Source: Paenibacillus sp. FSL H8-0537 (GTDB taxonomy: Bacteria; Bacillota; Bacilli; Paenibacillales; Paenibacillaceae). From it: DNA of 64,000 nucleotides. Where the stretch lies: the NCBI RefSeq assembly GCF_038051995.1, contig NZ_CP150290.1:6175001-6239000 (forward strand), written 5' to 3'. Made by a program: the position numbers and the translations under genes. Positions 53,829 through 61,719 of the stretch are shown here, in pieces (the first letter of the stretch is position 1; the number at the start of each line of letters is the position of its first letter). Below the pieces are notes generated by a model. That model was not told the origin of the DNA. It saw only the letters and a list, made by a program, of their open reading frames with translations, and searched no databases.

Positions 53829-56375
53829 CTATAATTGCTTTGCAAGTTCCAGTGCTTGTTTACGATTGTTTACTTCAAGCTTTTTGTAGATGTTTTTAAT
53901 ATGAAATTTCACGGTATCTACCGTAATATTCAGACGCTCGGCAATTTCCTTGTTCATCAATCTATCCATGATTAGCAGCAAAATTTTAAATTCCTGGCTT
54001 GTCAGTATTCCTTTCGGTGATTGATCAACCTCTGGTGTATCATTCATAGCACGCAACAGTTGCTTTATATAGTAACCCGAAGAAGAATTGCTATCTTGCT
54101 GAACCTTTGAATAAGCGTTAAGCATCTCCGCCATTACAAAACCCTCGTCAATAAAACTACGAATATATCCATCTGGCTTGGCCAAATCCAAAGCAGTGCC
54201 CAATTGAATGAGCGCAGCCTCCTTTTGACCCGAATGCCATAGCGTCACACTTTGCACAATTAATACTTTTGTGTGATCACGGAGACAGTCTCCCTTGCAC
54301 ACCAATAGATATAATCTTTCCAACAGGTACAGCGCTTCTTCTATTCGTTCGCACGCCGCAAGCACTCTAGCCAAAATCAGATGCTCTGCCATAAGATTCA
54401 ATGAAACCTCATCCGTGTGCGTAAGACCGCACCTTTGCAACCAATCAAGCGCATCTTGGAGCGAGCCTTGCCGCAAAGATAGATAAGCTTGTTCCGTTTC
54501 GATTTTCTCAATAAATAAAGCATAATCGGGTGAATCAATTTTCGACTTCAATTGCACCAATAGTTCGGACGCTCGCTTTGGATTTCCTTTGGCTTGCTCA
54601 ATCCGCGATGCAGCGATGCCCAATTGGATCATAATTCGTGCAAGAGGCTGTTGGTCTATGCGCCCCAATGACTGACCGAAGTAAGATTCTGCCTCCTCCA
54701 ACCGATTCCACTCATACAGCAAATGGATATATGCCAAGTACATATATCCAATAAAAGGATAATTTTCTTTATACTCCCATACTTTAATCCATTTCAAAAT
54801 GAAGTCTTCCGCCGCATACAGATCTTTGATTAAAGTTAATTGATCATAATTCCTACTGTACCCTTCATACCGGTTTACCCCCATCACCTGAAAGTAGCTT
54901 CCTTCCGGCATATATCGTTCTGTAAGGGCCAAATAATCCGATGCTCGCACAAAGTCATTTTGGATATAAGAGGCTATGCCACAATAGAAATAGATATTAC
55001 CCATAACCTTGTTCCAGTCTACATCGGGTAATTTCCCTTGCAGTGCTTCAAATCGGACTTTGGTTTGCTCCATTCTCTGAAAAGCGGCCTCCCACTTACC
55101 TCCTAGCATCATTACGGCTATATAAAACATTTCGATCATTGGCTTCTCCGCAAAGGAGCTTTCAGGTAAAACAGTTACCCACCTCATCAACGCAGCACTC
55201 TTCGATTGCATCAAGGCAGGGGGATTTTTCTCGATCAAACGAATAACATCCGCAAACTGTTGGCCTTCTAAATAATGCTCCGTCGCCTCTTCATTAAACC
55301 CATGTTTTTCCAACCAATTCGCCGCGCGGATGTGCACTTGAATCCATTTGTCCGAATCCGTTTTGGACCCTAGCTGTCGCAAGAAATCGGAAAGCAAATG
55401 GTGATATCGATACCAATTCCGCCCCTCGTCTAAGGGTATAATGAATAAATTTAGCTGCTCCAGTCTCTCCAATTGCTCTTGACTGTTCATTTGACCCGTT
55501 ACTGCTTGGCATAAAGAATGGTTCATTCTACTTAAAATGGACGTTTCCAATAAAAAGGACCGCATTGTTTCCGACTGATGCAGGAACACTTCTTCCAACA
55601 AGTAATCGGATATATGATGCTGTTGACCCGAAAATTGCTGGATGGACTGCTTTATATTAGTACTGCGTTTCAGAGAGATTGCCGCCAGCTGCAATCCACT
55701 GACCCAACCCTCAGTTCGACGGAACAGCTCGGTTACTTGCCCTTTCGTTAGCGATAAATCCGTCGTATCTCGAAAAAATGCAAACCCCTCTTCCAGTTCA
55801 AAGCGCAAATCATGCATTTGGATAAAATGCAATTCACCCTTCGCCAGAAGTCTGGTAGTAGGGATCGGCAAATCGGTACGGCTAGCGATATAAAGATGAA
55901 TATGTGGAGGAAAATGTTCCAGTAGGTAGCTCAATGATTGGTGAATATCGAGGAGTTCAATGAAATGATAATCGTCGAGTATGATTACCAGTTCACCGGT
56001 TATATGATTCAATTCATTCAAAAGTTCCTTAATCATAGGCTCTGAAGATTCCGAAGGACCTTTCTCAAGAAGACACCCAATCGTTTGGCCAAAGCTAGGG
56101 ATTCTCTCCTGAATGGAGGCCGTTACGCAACTCCAAAATGAAATCCACTCATTATCATGCTTATCTAAAGAGACCCATGCAACAAGCGCGCTGCATTGTT
56201 TCACCCATTCACATAAAGCTGTTGTCTTTCCATAACCAGCCTGCGCGGAAACAAGCATCAGCTTGGTTTCCATCCCCTCATTAAGCTTGCGCATCAGCTT
56301 CGGACGGGATACCATAGTATTTCTTATATGGGGGATCTTAAATTTTGTACTTACAATCACTGTTGATTCCTCCAC
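53829..56375 (-). CDS. MalT-like LuxR-family ATP-dependent regulator
   Basis: This 848-residue large ATP-binding LuxR-family regulator has an N-terminal STAND NTPase (Walker A VSAQAGYGKTTALCEW, Walker B ELVIILDDYHFIE, RTEGWVSGLQLAAISL), a helical TPR-like middle, and a C-terminal LuxR HTH (LTSQEFKILLLIMDRLMNKE, VDTVKFHIKNIYKKLEV). MalT proteins bind an inducer and ATP, then activate transcription. It lies just upstream of the SLH surface protein on the same strand with a terminator between, so it may control that gene. Confidence 0.93.
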   Translation of the reverse strand: MEESTVIVSTKFKIPHIRNTMVSRPKLMRKLNEGMETKLMLVSAQAGYGKTTALCEWVKQCSALVAWVSLDKHDNEWISFWSCVTASIQERIPSFGQTIGCLLEKGPSESSEPMIKELLNELNHITGELVIILDDYHFIELLDIHQSLSYLLEHFPPHIHLYIASRTDLPIPTTRLLAKGELHFIQMHDLRFELEEGFAFFRDTTDLSLTKGQVTELFRRTEGWVSGLQLAAISLKRSTNIKQSIQQFSGQQHHISDYLLEEVFLHQSETMRSFLLETSILSRMNHSLCQAVTGQMNSQEQLERLEQLNLFIIPLDEGRNWYRYHHLLSDFLRQLGSKTDSDKWIQVHIRAANWLEKHGFNEEATEHYLEGQQFADVIRLIEKNPPALMQSKSAALMRWVTVLPESSFAEKPMIEMFYIAVMMLGGKWEAAFQRMEQTKVRFEALQGKLPDVDWNKVMGNIYFYCGIASYIQNDFVRASDYLALTERYMPEGSYFQVMGVNRYEGYSRNYDQLTLIKDLYAAEDFILKWIKVWEYKENYPFIGYMYLAYIHLLYEWNRLEEAESYFGQSLGRIDQQPLARIMIQLGIAASRIEQAKGNPKRASELLVQLKSKIDSPDYALFIEKIETEQAYLSLRQGSLQDALDWLQRCGLTHTDEVSLNLMAEHLILARVLAACERIEEALYLLERLYLLVCKGDCLRDHTKVLIVQSVTLWHSGQKEAALIQLGTALDLAKPDGYIRSFIDEGFVMAEMLNAYSKVQQDSNSSSGYYIKQLLRAMNDTPEVDQSPKGILTSQEFKILLLIMDRLMNKEIAERLNITVDTVKFHIKNIYKKLEVNNRKQALELAKQL

Positions 56376-56469
56376 AAAAAAAGCTCTAAATTAATTAATA
56401 ACTCAACTTTCGCAACGCGAAATTAGCTTGAATCCCTTGTGGCTGTAGGGATAAATCGGTGTGTAATCT

Positions 56470-56775
56470 ATGGTACACCATCGTTCCCTGTCTGACCAGT
56501 CTCGTTTTTCGTCTGTTTTTACTTCTTTGAAAGTCGGCAAACTGCTTCTGGCGGTTGGCATTCACAAGTCTTTTGGCCTCTCAGCGCTCGCTGTCTTTCA
56601 GCTGCTATTCTCGCTTGTCTTTGAGGGGAAGAATTGGTCTCGACTGCTGGAAAGTGGCCGAGGCGGCTCATTGCCAGGCAAAGATTGGTCTATCGTTTTC
56701 TAAATCATCCCCGTTTTTCTATCGTTCTTTTACAATACAGCATACAAAAGCGGGATTTAGGAGTAGAAGCGAGCT
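56470..56775 (+). pseudogene. IS4-like transposase N-terminal fragment
   Basis: The frame from 56470 reads SLKVGKLLLAVGIHKSFGLS, then LVFEGKNWSRLLESGRGGSL and PGKD, a pattern of IS4-group transposase N-termini. A frameshift follows and the continuation LVYRFLNHPRFS is in another frame, ending at a stop near 56775. The catalytic core is absent. The remnant ends about 10 bases before mini-element B. Confidence 0.65.
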
Positions 56776-56786
56776 AAATATCCTGC

Positions 56787-57082
56787 TGTATAAAGAAAAT
56801 AAAGTTGTAGACTAGAGCAGTTGATTTTACACGGTTTTTAGCTGAGAGAATCGTCAGCCCAGGGAAAATAAGTATTAGACTGGCAGGTTGATTGCAACAC
56901 TACTGTTCGGCTGGGCAGTCAGAGACAAAGAGACCACGCCAAACCGAAGCTACCAGAAGCGCCGGCAGCATCCGCCATCCCCAGTGTGTCGATCGCACCG
57001 AATCGGCTTCCGAAAGGGTAACCTGTCACACGAGCCGGAGCCCCGCCTCCGTTTCATTCTAGTACTTTATTTTCTTCTGACA
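56787..57082. mobile_element. Tn7-like mini-element B (296 bp) with 5-bp target duplication
   Basis: The left end is TGT-ATAAA-GAAAATAAAG (56787 on), with sites at 56795-56815 and 56864-56883. The right end has an inverted site at about 57056-57074, then TTCTG and ACA (57080-57082). The 5 bases outside each end are identical, cctgc (56782-56786 and 57083-57087). There is no coding capacity. TGT/ACA ends, 5-bp duplication and repeated internal sites are hallmarks of Tn7-like transposition. Confidence 0.88.
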
Positions 57083-57087
57083 CCTGC

Positions 57088-57360
57088 TCGTTAGCCTAAT
57101 GAAGCATCCTCAGTCTATGGATATATTATCAATCTTTATTCCAAATTATCAAACTTTGTTTCAAGTCTACAATAGGTTCTCCTTGTCTACTTTTTTGCCC
57201 AACAAAAGTTTTGTGTCCACAATGAAAAGTTCAGCTAATATCGTCAATTATTTTGCTAATTAGCCCAAACAATGATTGAGCAGCTGCCAAACTAAAATCA
57301 AAAATGGATACCTGAAATTCGTCGACTCAGCAATAAATATAAAATGATGAGGTGCTAACT
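57088..57360. other. Intergenic, no gene seen
   Basis: AT-rich spacer between mini-element B and the XRE remnant; no coding frame or structured element recognised. Confidence 0.5.
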
Positions 57361-57639
57361 TTAAGTGGTGAGTTGTGAAATGCGACTAAACAACTTCCTG
57401 AAGCTGATGATTAGGCTGTTTTCCACATGATTAAGCTCCCCTACCACTTCCTTAAGTTCATCCTCACTTGCCATATCTCCGAACAAAAGCCATGTGGGGT
57501 TTACGTTAAACTCCTTTATAATTGCCAATATTGTCTCCAGTGACGGATTGTATTTGCTCTGCTCCAGTTCACTTAAAGTTCCTTGAGACACACCAACTCG
57601 GTTCGAGAACTCCATTTGATTCATCTGATTTTTTTTCTA
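57361..57639 (-). pseudogene. XRE-family HTH regulator split by mini-element A (3' part)
   Basis: The 87-residue frame from 57624 carries most of a Cro/CI-type HTH (QMEFSNRVGVSQGTLSELEQ, then KYNPSLETILAII) and a C-terminal tail, but it lacks the first helix. The missing start is beyond mini-element A: minus strand 60048-60023 reads MLGERIRI from ATG 60048. Joining both sides at the attat duplication gives GERIRIIRKK followed by the HTH, except that an A8 run at 57629-57636 is one base short. The gene is therefore interrupted and also frameshifted. Confidence 0.8.
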
Positions 57640-57652
57640 ATTATTGTTCGTT

Positions 57653-57795
57653 GAAAATAAAGTTCTAGACTGGAGTTGTTGATCTAATGTGGTTTTTCAA
57701 ATATTAATTTGGCAGCCTTCGCAAAATAAGTTTTAGACTGTTCCAATAAAGTAAGCAGCGGCGGACTAAGACGTGAAAATAAAGTCTTAGACTGC
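57653..57795 (+). repeat. Left-end array of three TnsB-like sites (mini-element A)
   Basis: Direct copies lie at 57653-57673 (GAAAATAAAGTTCTAGACTG), 57721-57742 (GCAAAATAAGTTTTAGACTG) and 57775-57795 (GAAAATAAAGTCTTAGACTG). From memory, Tn7 left-end TnsB sites read GACAATAAAGTCTTAAACTG, an obvious match in sequence and in spacing. Confidence 0.88.
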
Positions 57796-57906
57796 CGCTG
57801 CTGTTTCAGCCTGTTTTTGAACTAACATTTCCCAGTTAGCGTAACGATTATTTAATCGAACTCTCAGTTAACATTTGATTTCGACGGAAAGTGATTGTTC
57901 CTAATG

Positions 57907-58797
57907 TTAAGTCAACAGAAACTCTACTACTTCGGCCTTCAGCGTTTCGTGAAATTGCACGCGATCAAAGCCGGGCGGGTCTTGCGAGGGGGGAAAGGAT
58001 GGTGAAATCATCTCAGCTGGGAAAGGAGTCAGGAAGGAATAATGTCCGGCATTCTCCACCGTCCGATAGCGAATCATTTGCGGTTCAGCAACACTATTCA
58101 TGATGATCTGCGCGTGAAAAGGAGGTGTGTAAGGGTCTTGCTCGGCATCCAACATGAGAATGGGGAGTCGAACGTTGCTTAATGCTCCCTCATTACGGAA
58201 CCAAACGGACGCCGGGGCTAGCAAAATCAGGGACCGGATGCGTGAATCATAAGGAACATCGATCTGCTGCGGCTTCCCATCCGGGCTCTCAGTAGGGAAG
58301 GAGGTCGGGATGCCGCCAGCTGCTGCAAGCGCGGTGTAGCCCCCCATGGAATGCCCGATGACCGAATGGCCTCCCGGCTGGAGAAGCCCCTTAAACCTCT
58401 CATCTTCAAAAAACCAGTCGGCTGCCATGCGAAGGTGCCGGGGGCGATAGGTGAGGTTTTGGACAGTACCTTCCAAACTATTATCGTTGCGGTTATTGAA
58501 TGGATGTTCGAGCAGGCCAACGATAAAGCCGCTGCGCGCCAAATGCCGAGCGAGCGACCGGTACACAAGCGGTGAACCGCCTGTACCGTGTGAAATGAGG
58601 ACTAGCCTAAATTTTCCATCCAGCGGTGCTGCGTCTCTGGACACCTCCAACGAGTACGGCCCTATCCTATCAGTCTGTTCCGGTGCATCTGTCGGATACA
58701 TCACGATCATGGGAACGGTCACCCTCAATGTGTTGTCGGTAATTTGCACCTCGCAGCAACCTGCATATACTTCAACAATGTCTTCTATTTTGTTCAT
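57907..58797 (-). CDS. Alpha/beta hydrolase (dienelactone hydrolase/PAF-acetylhydrolase-like), element cargo
   Basis: This 296-residue hydrolase has the oxyanion-hole LVLISHGTGGSPLVYRSLAR, the nucleophile elbow HSVIGHSMGGYTALAAAG, an acid in LPILMLDAEQDPYTP and the catalytic His in VENAGHYSFLTPFP. The substrate is an ester or amide of unknown kind. It is the second gene of a two-gene cargo unit within mini-element A, 15 bases after the AraC-type regulator gene, so it is probably controlled by it. Mobilisation would make it a transferable trait. Confidence 0.88.
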   Translation of the reverse strand: MNKIEDIVEVYAGCCEVQITDNTLRVTVPMIVMYPTDAPEQTDRIGPYSLEVSRDAAPLDGKFRLVLISHGTGGSPLVYRSLARHLARSGFIVGLLEHPFNNRNDNSLEGTVQNLTYRPRHLRMAADWFFEDERFKGLLQPGGHSVIGHSMGGYTALAAAGGIPTSFPTESPDGKPQQIDVPYDSRIRSLILLAPASVWFRNEGALSNVRLPILMLDAEQDPYTPPFHAQIIMNSVAEPQMIRYRTVENAGHYSFLTPFPAEMISPSFPPSQDPPGFDRVQFHETLKAEVVEFLLT

Positions 58798-58812
58798 CTT
58801 GATCTCTTCCTC

Positions 58813-59706
58813 TCATTGAGCTACATGCTCCTGATATGGCGAGCCAACGGGAATATATATGTCTAATACCGAATCCTCGTTCATCGGTCCTAGATATCGA
58901 TGGTCGTAACGCACAAACTCCGGGCAATTAGTACGAACGCTGCCTGACTGGGGTAACCACGTTTCATAAATGTACTGGAACGTATGGTTGAGTCTCGATA
59001 ATGTCCCCTTATGAGTAAAAACCGCATAAGTTACCACTGGGAGCAGCTTAGCGACCATTCCCAAGGGAACTACACTCTCCTCGCTAGCGACCTCGACACA
59101 AGCGATATACGTGATTTCCCATTTCCTACCTGTAAGTTCAATGACTGCATAAAATATGTCTTCCGTATCCGGCTTTCGCTCAATTTCAAACAAACGCTGC
59201 CTAAAGCTCCGCCATAGCTTTCCGACCTCGTCCGAATTGACACCCGGTATTGACATACCGACCAGATTCAGCTTATTCAGGCAGACAAAAGCTGGCACGA
59301 GGGAGACGCTCTTATTCAAATGCTGTAGCCCCACTTCATCCAAAGGAAGCTTCTCCATTGCCCGGAACAGCGTGTCCTTCATGTCCCTTTGCTTTCGAAA
59401 TTGTCCAGGCGAGATGGAGAACATTTTCCAAAAGGCTCGGGCGAAGGATTCCTGAGACTCGAACCGGTACAAGATGGCAATATCTATGATCCTTTGGTTG
59501 GTATAAAATAAATCGTATGCTGCTTGTGTCAATCTCCGCTTGCGTATGTACTCCGCGACGGAGTTTCTCGTAACCGATAGGAAGATCCGGTGAAAATGGT
59601 ACGGCGAATAGCCCGCAGCCTCCATAATCTTGGTGCTTAAGCTCTCATCGGTCAGATGATCCTCAATATAGGTAATGGCCTTGATTACCAAATCCTTATA
59701 ATCCAC
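58813..59706 (-). CDS. AraC-family regulator with GyrI-like effector domain, element cargo
   Basis: This 297-residue protein has an N-terminal AraC/XylS double HTH (residues ~5-105: MEAAGYSPYHFHRIFLSVT and IAILYRFESQESFARAFWKM) and a C-terminal GyrI-like (Rob/SoxS-type) small-molecule-binding domain. Such regulators sense drugs or lipophilic compounds and activate neighbouring genes. It is the first cargo gene of mini-element A and probably activates itself and the hydrolase downstream. The start ATG 59706 is about 225 bases inside the right-end site array. Confidence 0.9.
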   Translation of the reverse strand: MDYKDLVIKAITYIEDHLTDESLSTKIMEAAGYSPYHFHRIFLSVTRNSVAEYIRKRRLTQAAYDLFYTNQRIIDIAILYRFESQESFARAFWKMFSISPGQFRKQRDMKDTLFRAMEKLPLDEVGLQHLNKSVSLVPAFVCLNKLNLVGMSIPGVNSDEVGKLWRSFRQRLFEIERKPDTEDIFYAVIELTGRKWEITYIACVEVASEESVVPLGMVAKLLPVVTYAVFTHKGTLSRLNHTFQYIYETWLPQSGSVRTNCPEFVRYDHRYLGPMNEDSVLDIYIPVGSPYQEHVAQ

Positions 59707-59931
59707 TTTAATGCCTCCATATCGATATACTCACTTTACGACAGATGGAACGCTCTGTTTTGATATTTTTTGCGGAATTTCACTTTACTCAATAACTAAC
59801 ACTACTTTCCAAGCGTAGATAGTTTCCTGATCAGCCACACTCTTCGGCTCGCCAAAAGAGCGACCTCTGGCAATTGCTCAGTCTCGCTGGTTTTAAACAA
59901 ATCTGCCCGTCCCTCGGTTAATGATGTATCG

Positions 59932-60014
59932 TTAGTCTAAGACTTTATTTTCCTGGTCTACATCTTTATTTTCTTAGTCTACAACTTTATTTTCCAGTCT
60001 AATACTTCATTTTC
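59932..60014 (-). repeat. Right-end array of four abutting TnsB-like sites (mini-element A)
   Basis: Four inverted sites abut without gaps: 59932-59952, 59953-59973, 59974-59994 (21 bp each) and 59995-60014 (20 bp), with the core AGTCTA followed by ACTTTATTTTC or close variants. The tight packing next to the ACA terminus parallels the Tn7 right end. Confidence 0.9.
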
Positions 60015-60022
60015 TTTCTACA

Positions 60023-60048
60023 ATTATACGAATTCGTTCCCCAAGCAT
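60023..60048 (-). pseudogene. XRE-family regulator, 5' part beyond mini-element A
   Basis: ATG 60048 opens MLGERIRI and reaches the attat duplication at 60023-60027. A plausible AAGGGA site lies upstream. It is the severed N-terminus of the XRE regulator whose remainder is at 57361-57639. Confidence 0.75.
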
Positions 60049-60070
60049 TAGCTACAATCCCTTCTGAATA

Positions 60071-60106
60071 AAAATATCCCGATGATCTAAACAAAGCATC
60101 ATCGGG
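60071..60106 (-). terminator. Leftward rho-independent-type hairpin
   Basis: CCCGATGAT and ATCATCGGG form a 9-bp stem with a 12-base loop. On the minus strand it is followed by ATATTTTTATT. It would stop leftward transcription entering from the right, before the XRE gene; no gene that it originally served is visible. Confidence 0.65.
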
Positions 60107-60117
60107 ACTGTTCTAGC

Positions 60118-60164
60118 GGTTCCAGACTTTTGTCACTGGTTCCACACTTTTTTATCACTGGACA
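60118..60164 (-). mobile_element. Right end of a second Tn7-like element family
   Basis: Two abutting inverted sites, CGGTTCCAGACTTTTGTCAC (60118-60137) and TGGTTCCACACTTTTTTATC (60138-60157), are followed by the terminus ACA at 60162-60164. The sequence differs from the family of elements A to C, but the TGT plus 5 bases plus site layout is the same. The body would lie to the left; no matching left end was found there. Confidence 0.7.
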
Positions 60165-60169
60165 AAAAG

Positions 60170-60300
60170 TGTCAGGTGATAAAAATCTCTGGAACTAATT
60201 TTGTTGATTTTATTGGGTTTACAGCGACATGTGATAAACACGCAAAATAAAAAGTCTGGAACCACTAGACATTACCATGTAATAAAAGTTGGGAACCATA
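60170..60300 (+). mobile_element. Left end of a second Tn7-like element family (body to the right)
   Basis: The terminus TGT at 60170-60172 is followed by CAGGT and the site GATAAAAATCTCTGGAACTA (60178-60197), with further direct sites at 60242-60264 (core AAAAAGTCTGGAACCA) and 60279-60300 (core AAAAGTTGGGAACCAT). Three spaced sites recall a Tn7 left end. No right end was found before the window edge, so the ATPase-HNH genes and those beyond are probably cargo. Confidence 0.72.
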
Positions 60301-60408
60301 GTCAAGGGAGACTAAAAATATCTTACCAAATCCTCAAATGCCAAGTCGAACTGTTTGAGTCATATTGCAGCTTTAGATTATGAATTTGTCACACGGTCAA
60401 TTAAGAAA

Positions 60409-61719
60409 CTATGAAATTAATTTCACTACAACATCTCTATAATCAAGCAAATTTTCAGAACTAAACCTAATCATTAAATCTCTAATGAGAAAAATTTTCT
60501 TTAGTAAGATTGCAAGAGATTTTTCTGATACCGGTACGTTTTGTCGATCTAACACCTTATCAACTAATGGAATTATAAGGTTTTTTTGTTGTTCAGTAAT
60601 ATCCACGAGTCTAATAGATGTATTTTGACGAATTTTAAATATTAAATTTAACATTTTTTCAACTTCAAACAAATTAATTAATATGTCACGGGAATTTACT
60701 ATTTCAGCTTGAATTTCATGTTTCTCATAAGAGTATTTATTTTTAATCACCAAAAATATTTGATCACAATCATTACTACTAAAATTATTTTCAATAATAT
60801 CTCTTATTTTATTCAATCTATGAGAGTGGTTTATATTATTAATTCCATCTTTAGAAATTAATTCATCTAATATTTTTTTAATGGAACGATCGGAAATTAG
60901 ATTTTTCAAAAATTTCATTATATCTATTTTTCTGATGAACATCTCAAAGTATGATAACTGCATGTCTGTAATGTTATCGATAATTTGAGCGATAACTCTT
61001 TTAGATCTAATCTTCTCTACAGATAATAGTATATTCTCTTCTTGTTGCATCAATGAAATTAGCCTAACTGAATCATCGTTTACAGAAAACCTATCTAAAA
61101 TTTTTGAAACCAAGTTAATAATTCTAGCCATTTCATTTGGATCTTTTGTTCGAGTTAATTTTTCCATTAGTAATTCACTTTCATGACTGATGCTCAATCT
61201 ATAATCCAGCAATTTTTCTTCGGCGAGCTTACTCCGGAATAACTTACAAATCTCAATAGTACTATGGCCTTTCTCTGACAATCCAACGTGTAAAACATTA
61301 CTATCAATACGTATATGTAAGTCATATATATCATAATATGCGTGGATAATTTTAAAAGCATCTTTGTTATTAAAGGGATAGACTGTTGTATTTGGATTAA
61401 ATAGTACTTCAGTTGTCCCCTTACCGGAATTACACAAGTTACATGAAATAGTAAGATTATGTGGTTCAAACGTATATAAAGGATGATTCCCTTTATCAAC
61501 TATATGTTCAATTGGTATTGTATTGGTCCCAGATACTAAATCAGTTTTGCAATAGAAACATTTCTTATCATTTAGAGTCAATAAGTAAAGTCTTATTTTT
61601 CTTTTCAATTCGGTAAATATCTCTTTTGTCCATAACTTAGAATCAATAAAATTAAAGTTATTTCTTACTAAATCGATTTCATCCTGTGTAAAAGTATATG
61701 GATTAGTCATTATCATCAA
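60409..61719 (-). CDS. HNH endonuclease of a Septu-like defence pair
   Basis: This 436-residue protein has an HNH nuclease near the N-terminus: zinc cysteines in KKCFYCKTDLVSG, the catalytic PIEHIVDKGNHPLY, then SCNLCNSGKGTTE. The remaining ~330 residues are helical and AT-rich in codon use and match no domain I know. PtuB of Septu systems is usually much shorter, so this is a long variant. It overlaps the upstream ATPase gene by 17 bases (or 8 with start 61710). ATPase plus HNH pairs guard against phage by nicking or cutting DNA or RNA when triggered. The function here is inferred from that pairing. Confidence 0.75.
   Translation of the reverse strand: MMIMTNPYTFTQDEIDLVRNNFNFIDSKLWTKEIFTELKRKIRLYLLTLNDKKCFYCKTDLVSGTNTIPIEHIVDKGNHPLYTFEPHNLTISCNLCNSGKGTTEVLFNPNTTVYPFNNKDAFKIIHAYYDIYDLHIRIDSNVLHVGLSEKGHSTIEICKLFRSKLAEEKLLDYRLSISHESELLMEKLTRTKDPNEMARIINLVSKILDRFSVNDDSVRLISLMQQEENILLSVEKIRSKRVIAQIIDNITDMQLSYFEMFIRKIDIMKFLKNLISDRSIKKILDELISKDGINNINHSHRLNKIRDIIENNFSSNDCDQIFLVIKNKYSYEKHEIQAEIVNSRDILINLFEVEKMLNLIFKIRQNTSIRLVDITEQQKNLIIPLVDKVLDRQNVPVSEKSLAILLKKIFLIRDLMIRFSSENLLDYRDVVVKLIS

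Larger units (their letters stand above)
57645..60022. mobile_element. Tn7-like mini-element A (2378 bp) carrying two genes, with 5-bp target duplication
   Basis: The left terminus is TGT-TCGTT-GAAAATAAAG at 57645 and the right terminus is ACA at 60022, both 8 bases outside the first internal site. The flanking 5 bases are identical, attat (57640-57644 and 60023-60027). The left end holds three spaced 21-bp sites; the right end holds four abutting inverted sites. This matches the three-spaced/four-packed TnsB-site layout of Tn7. Cargo is an alpha/beta hydrolase and an AraC-type regulator; no tns gene is present, so it is non-autonomous. Confidence 0.92.

Noticed and set aside
59932..60014. 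Short CRISPR array
   Set aside because: The 21-bp units abut without spacers, vary in sequence, and occur inverted at the other end of the element next to TGT/ACA termini; no cas genes.
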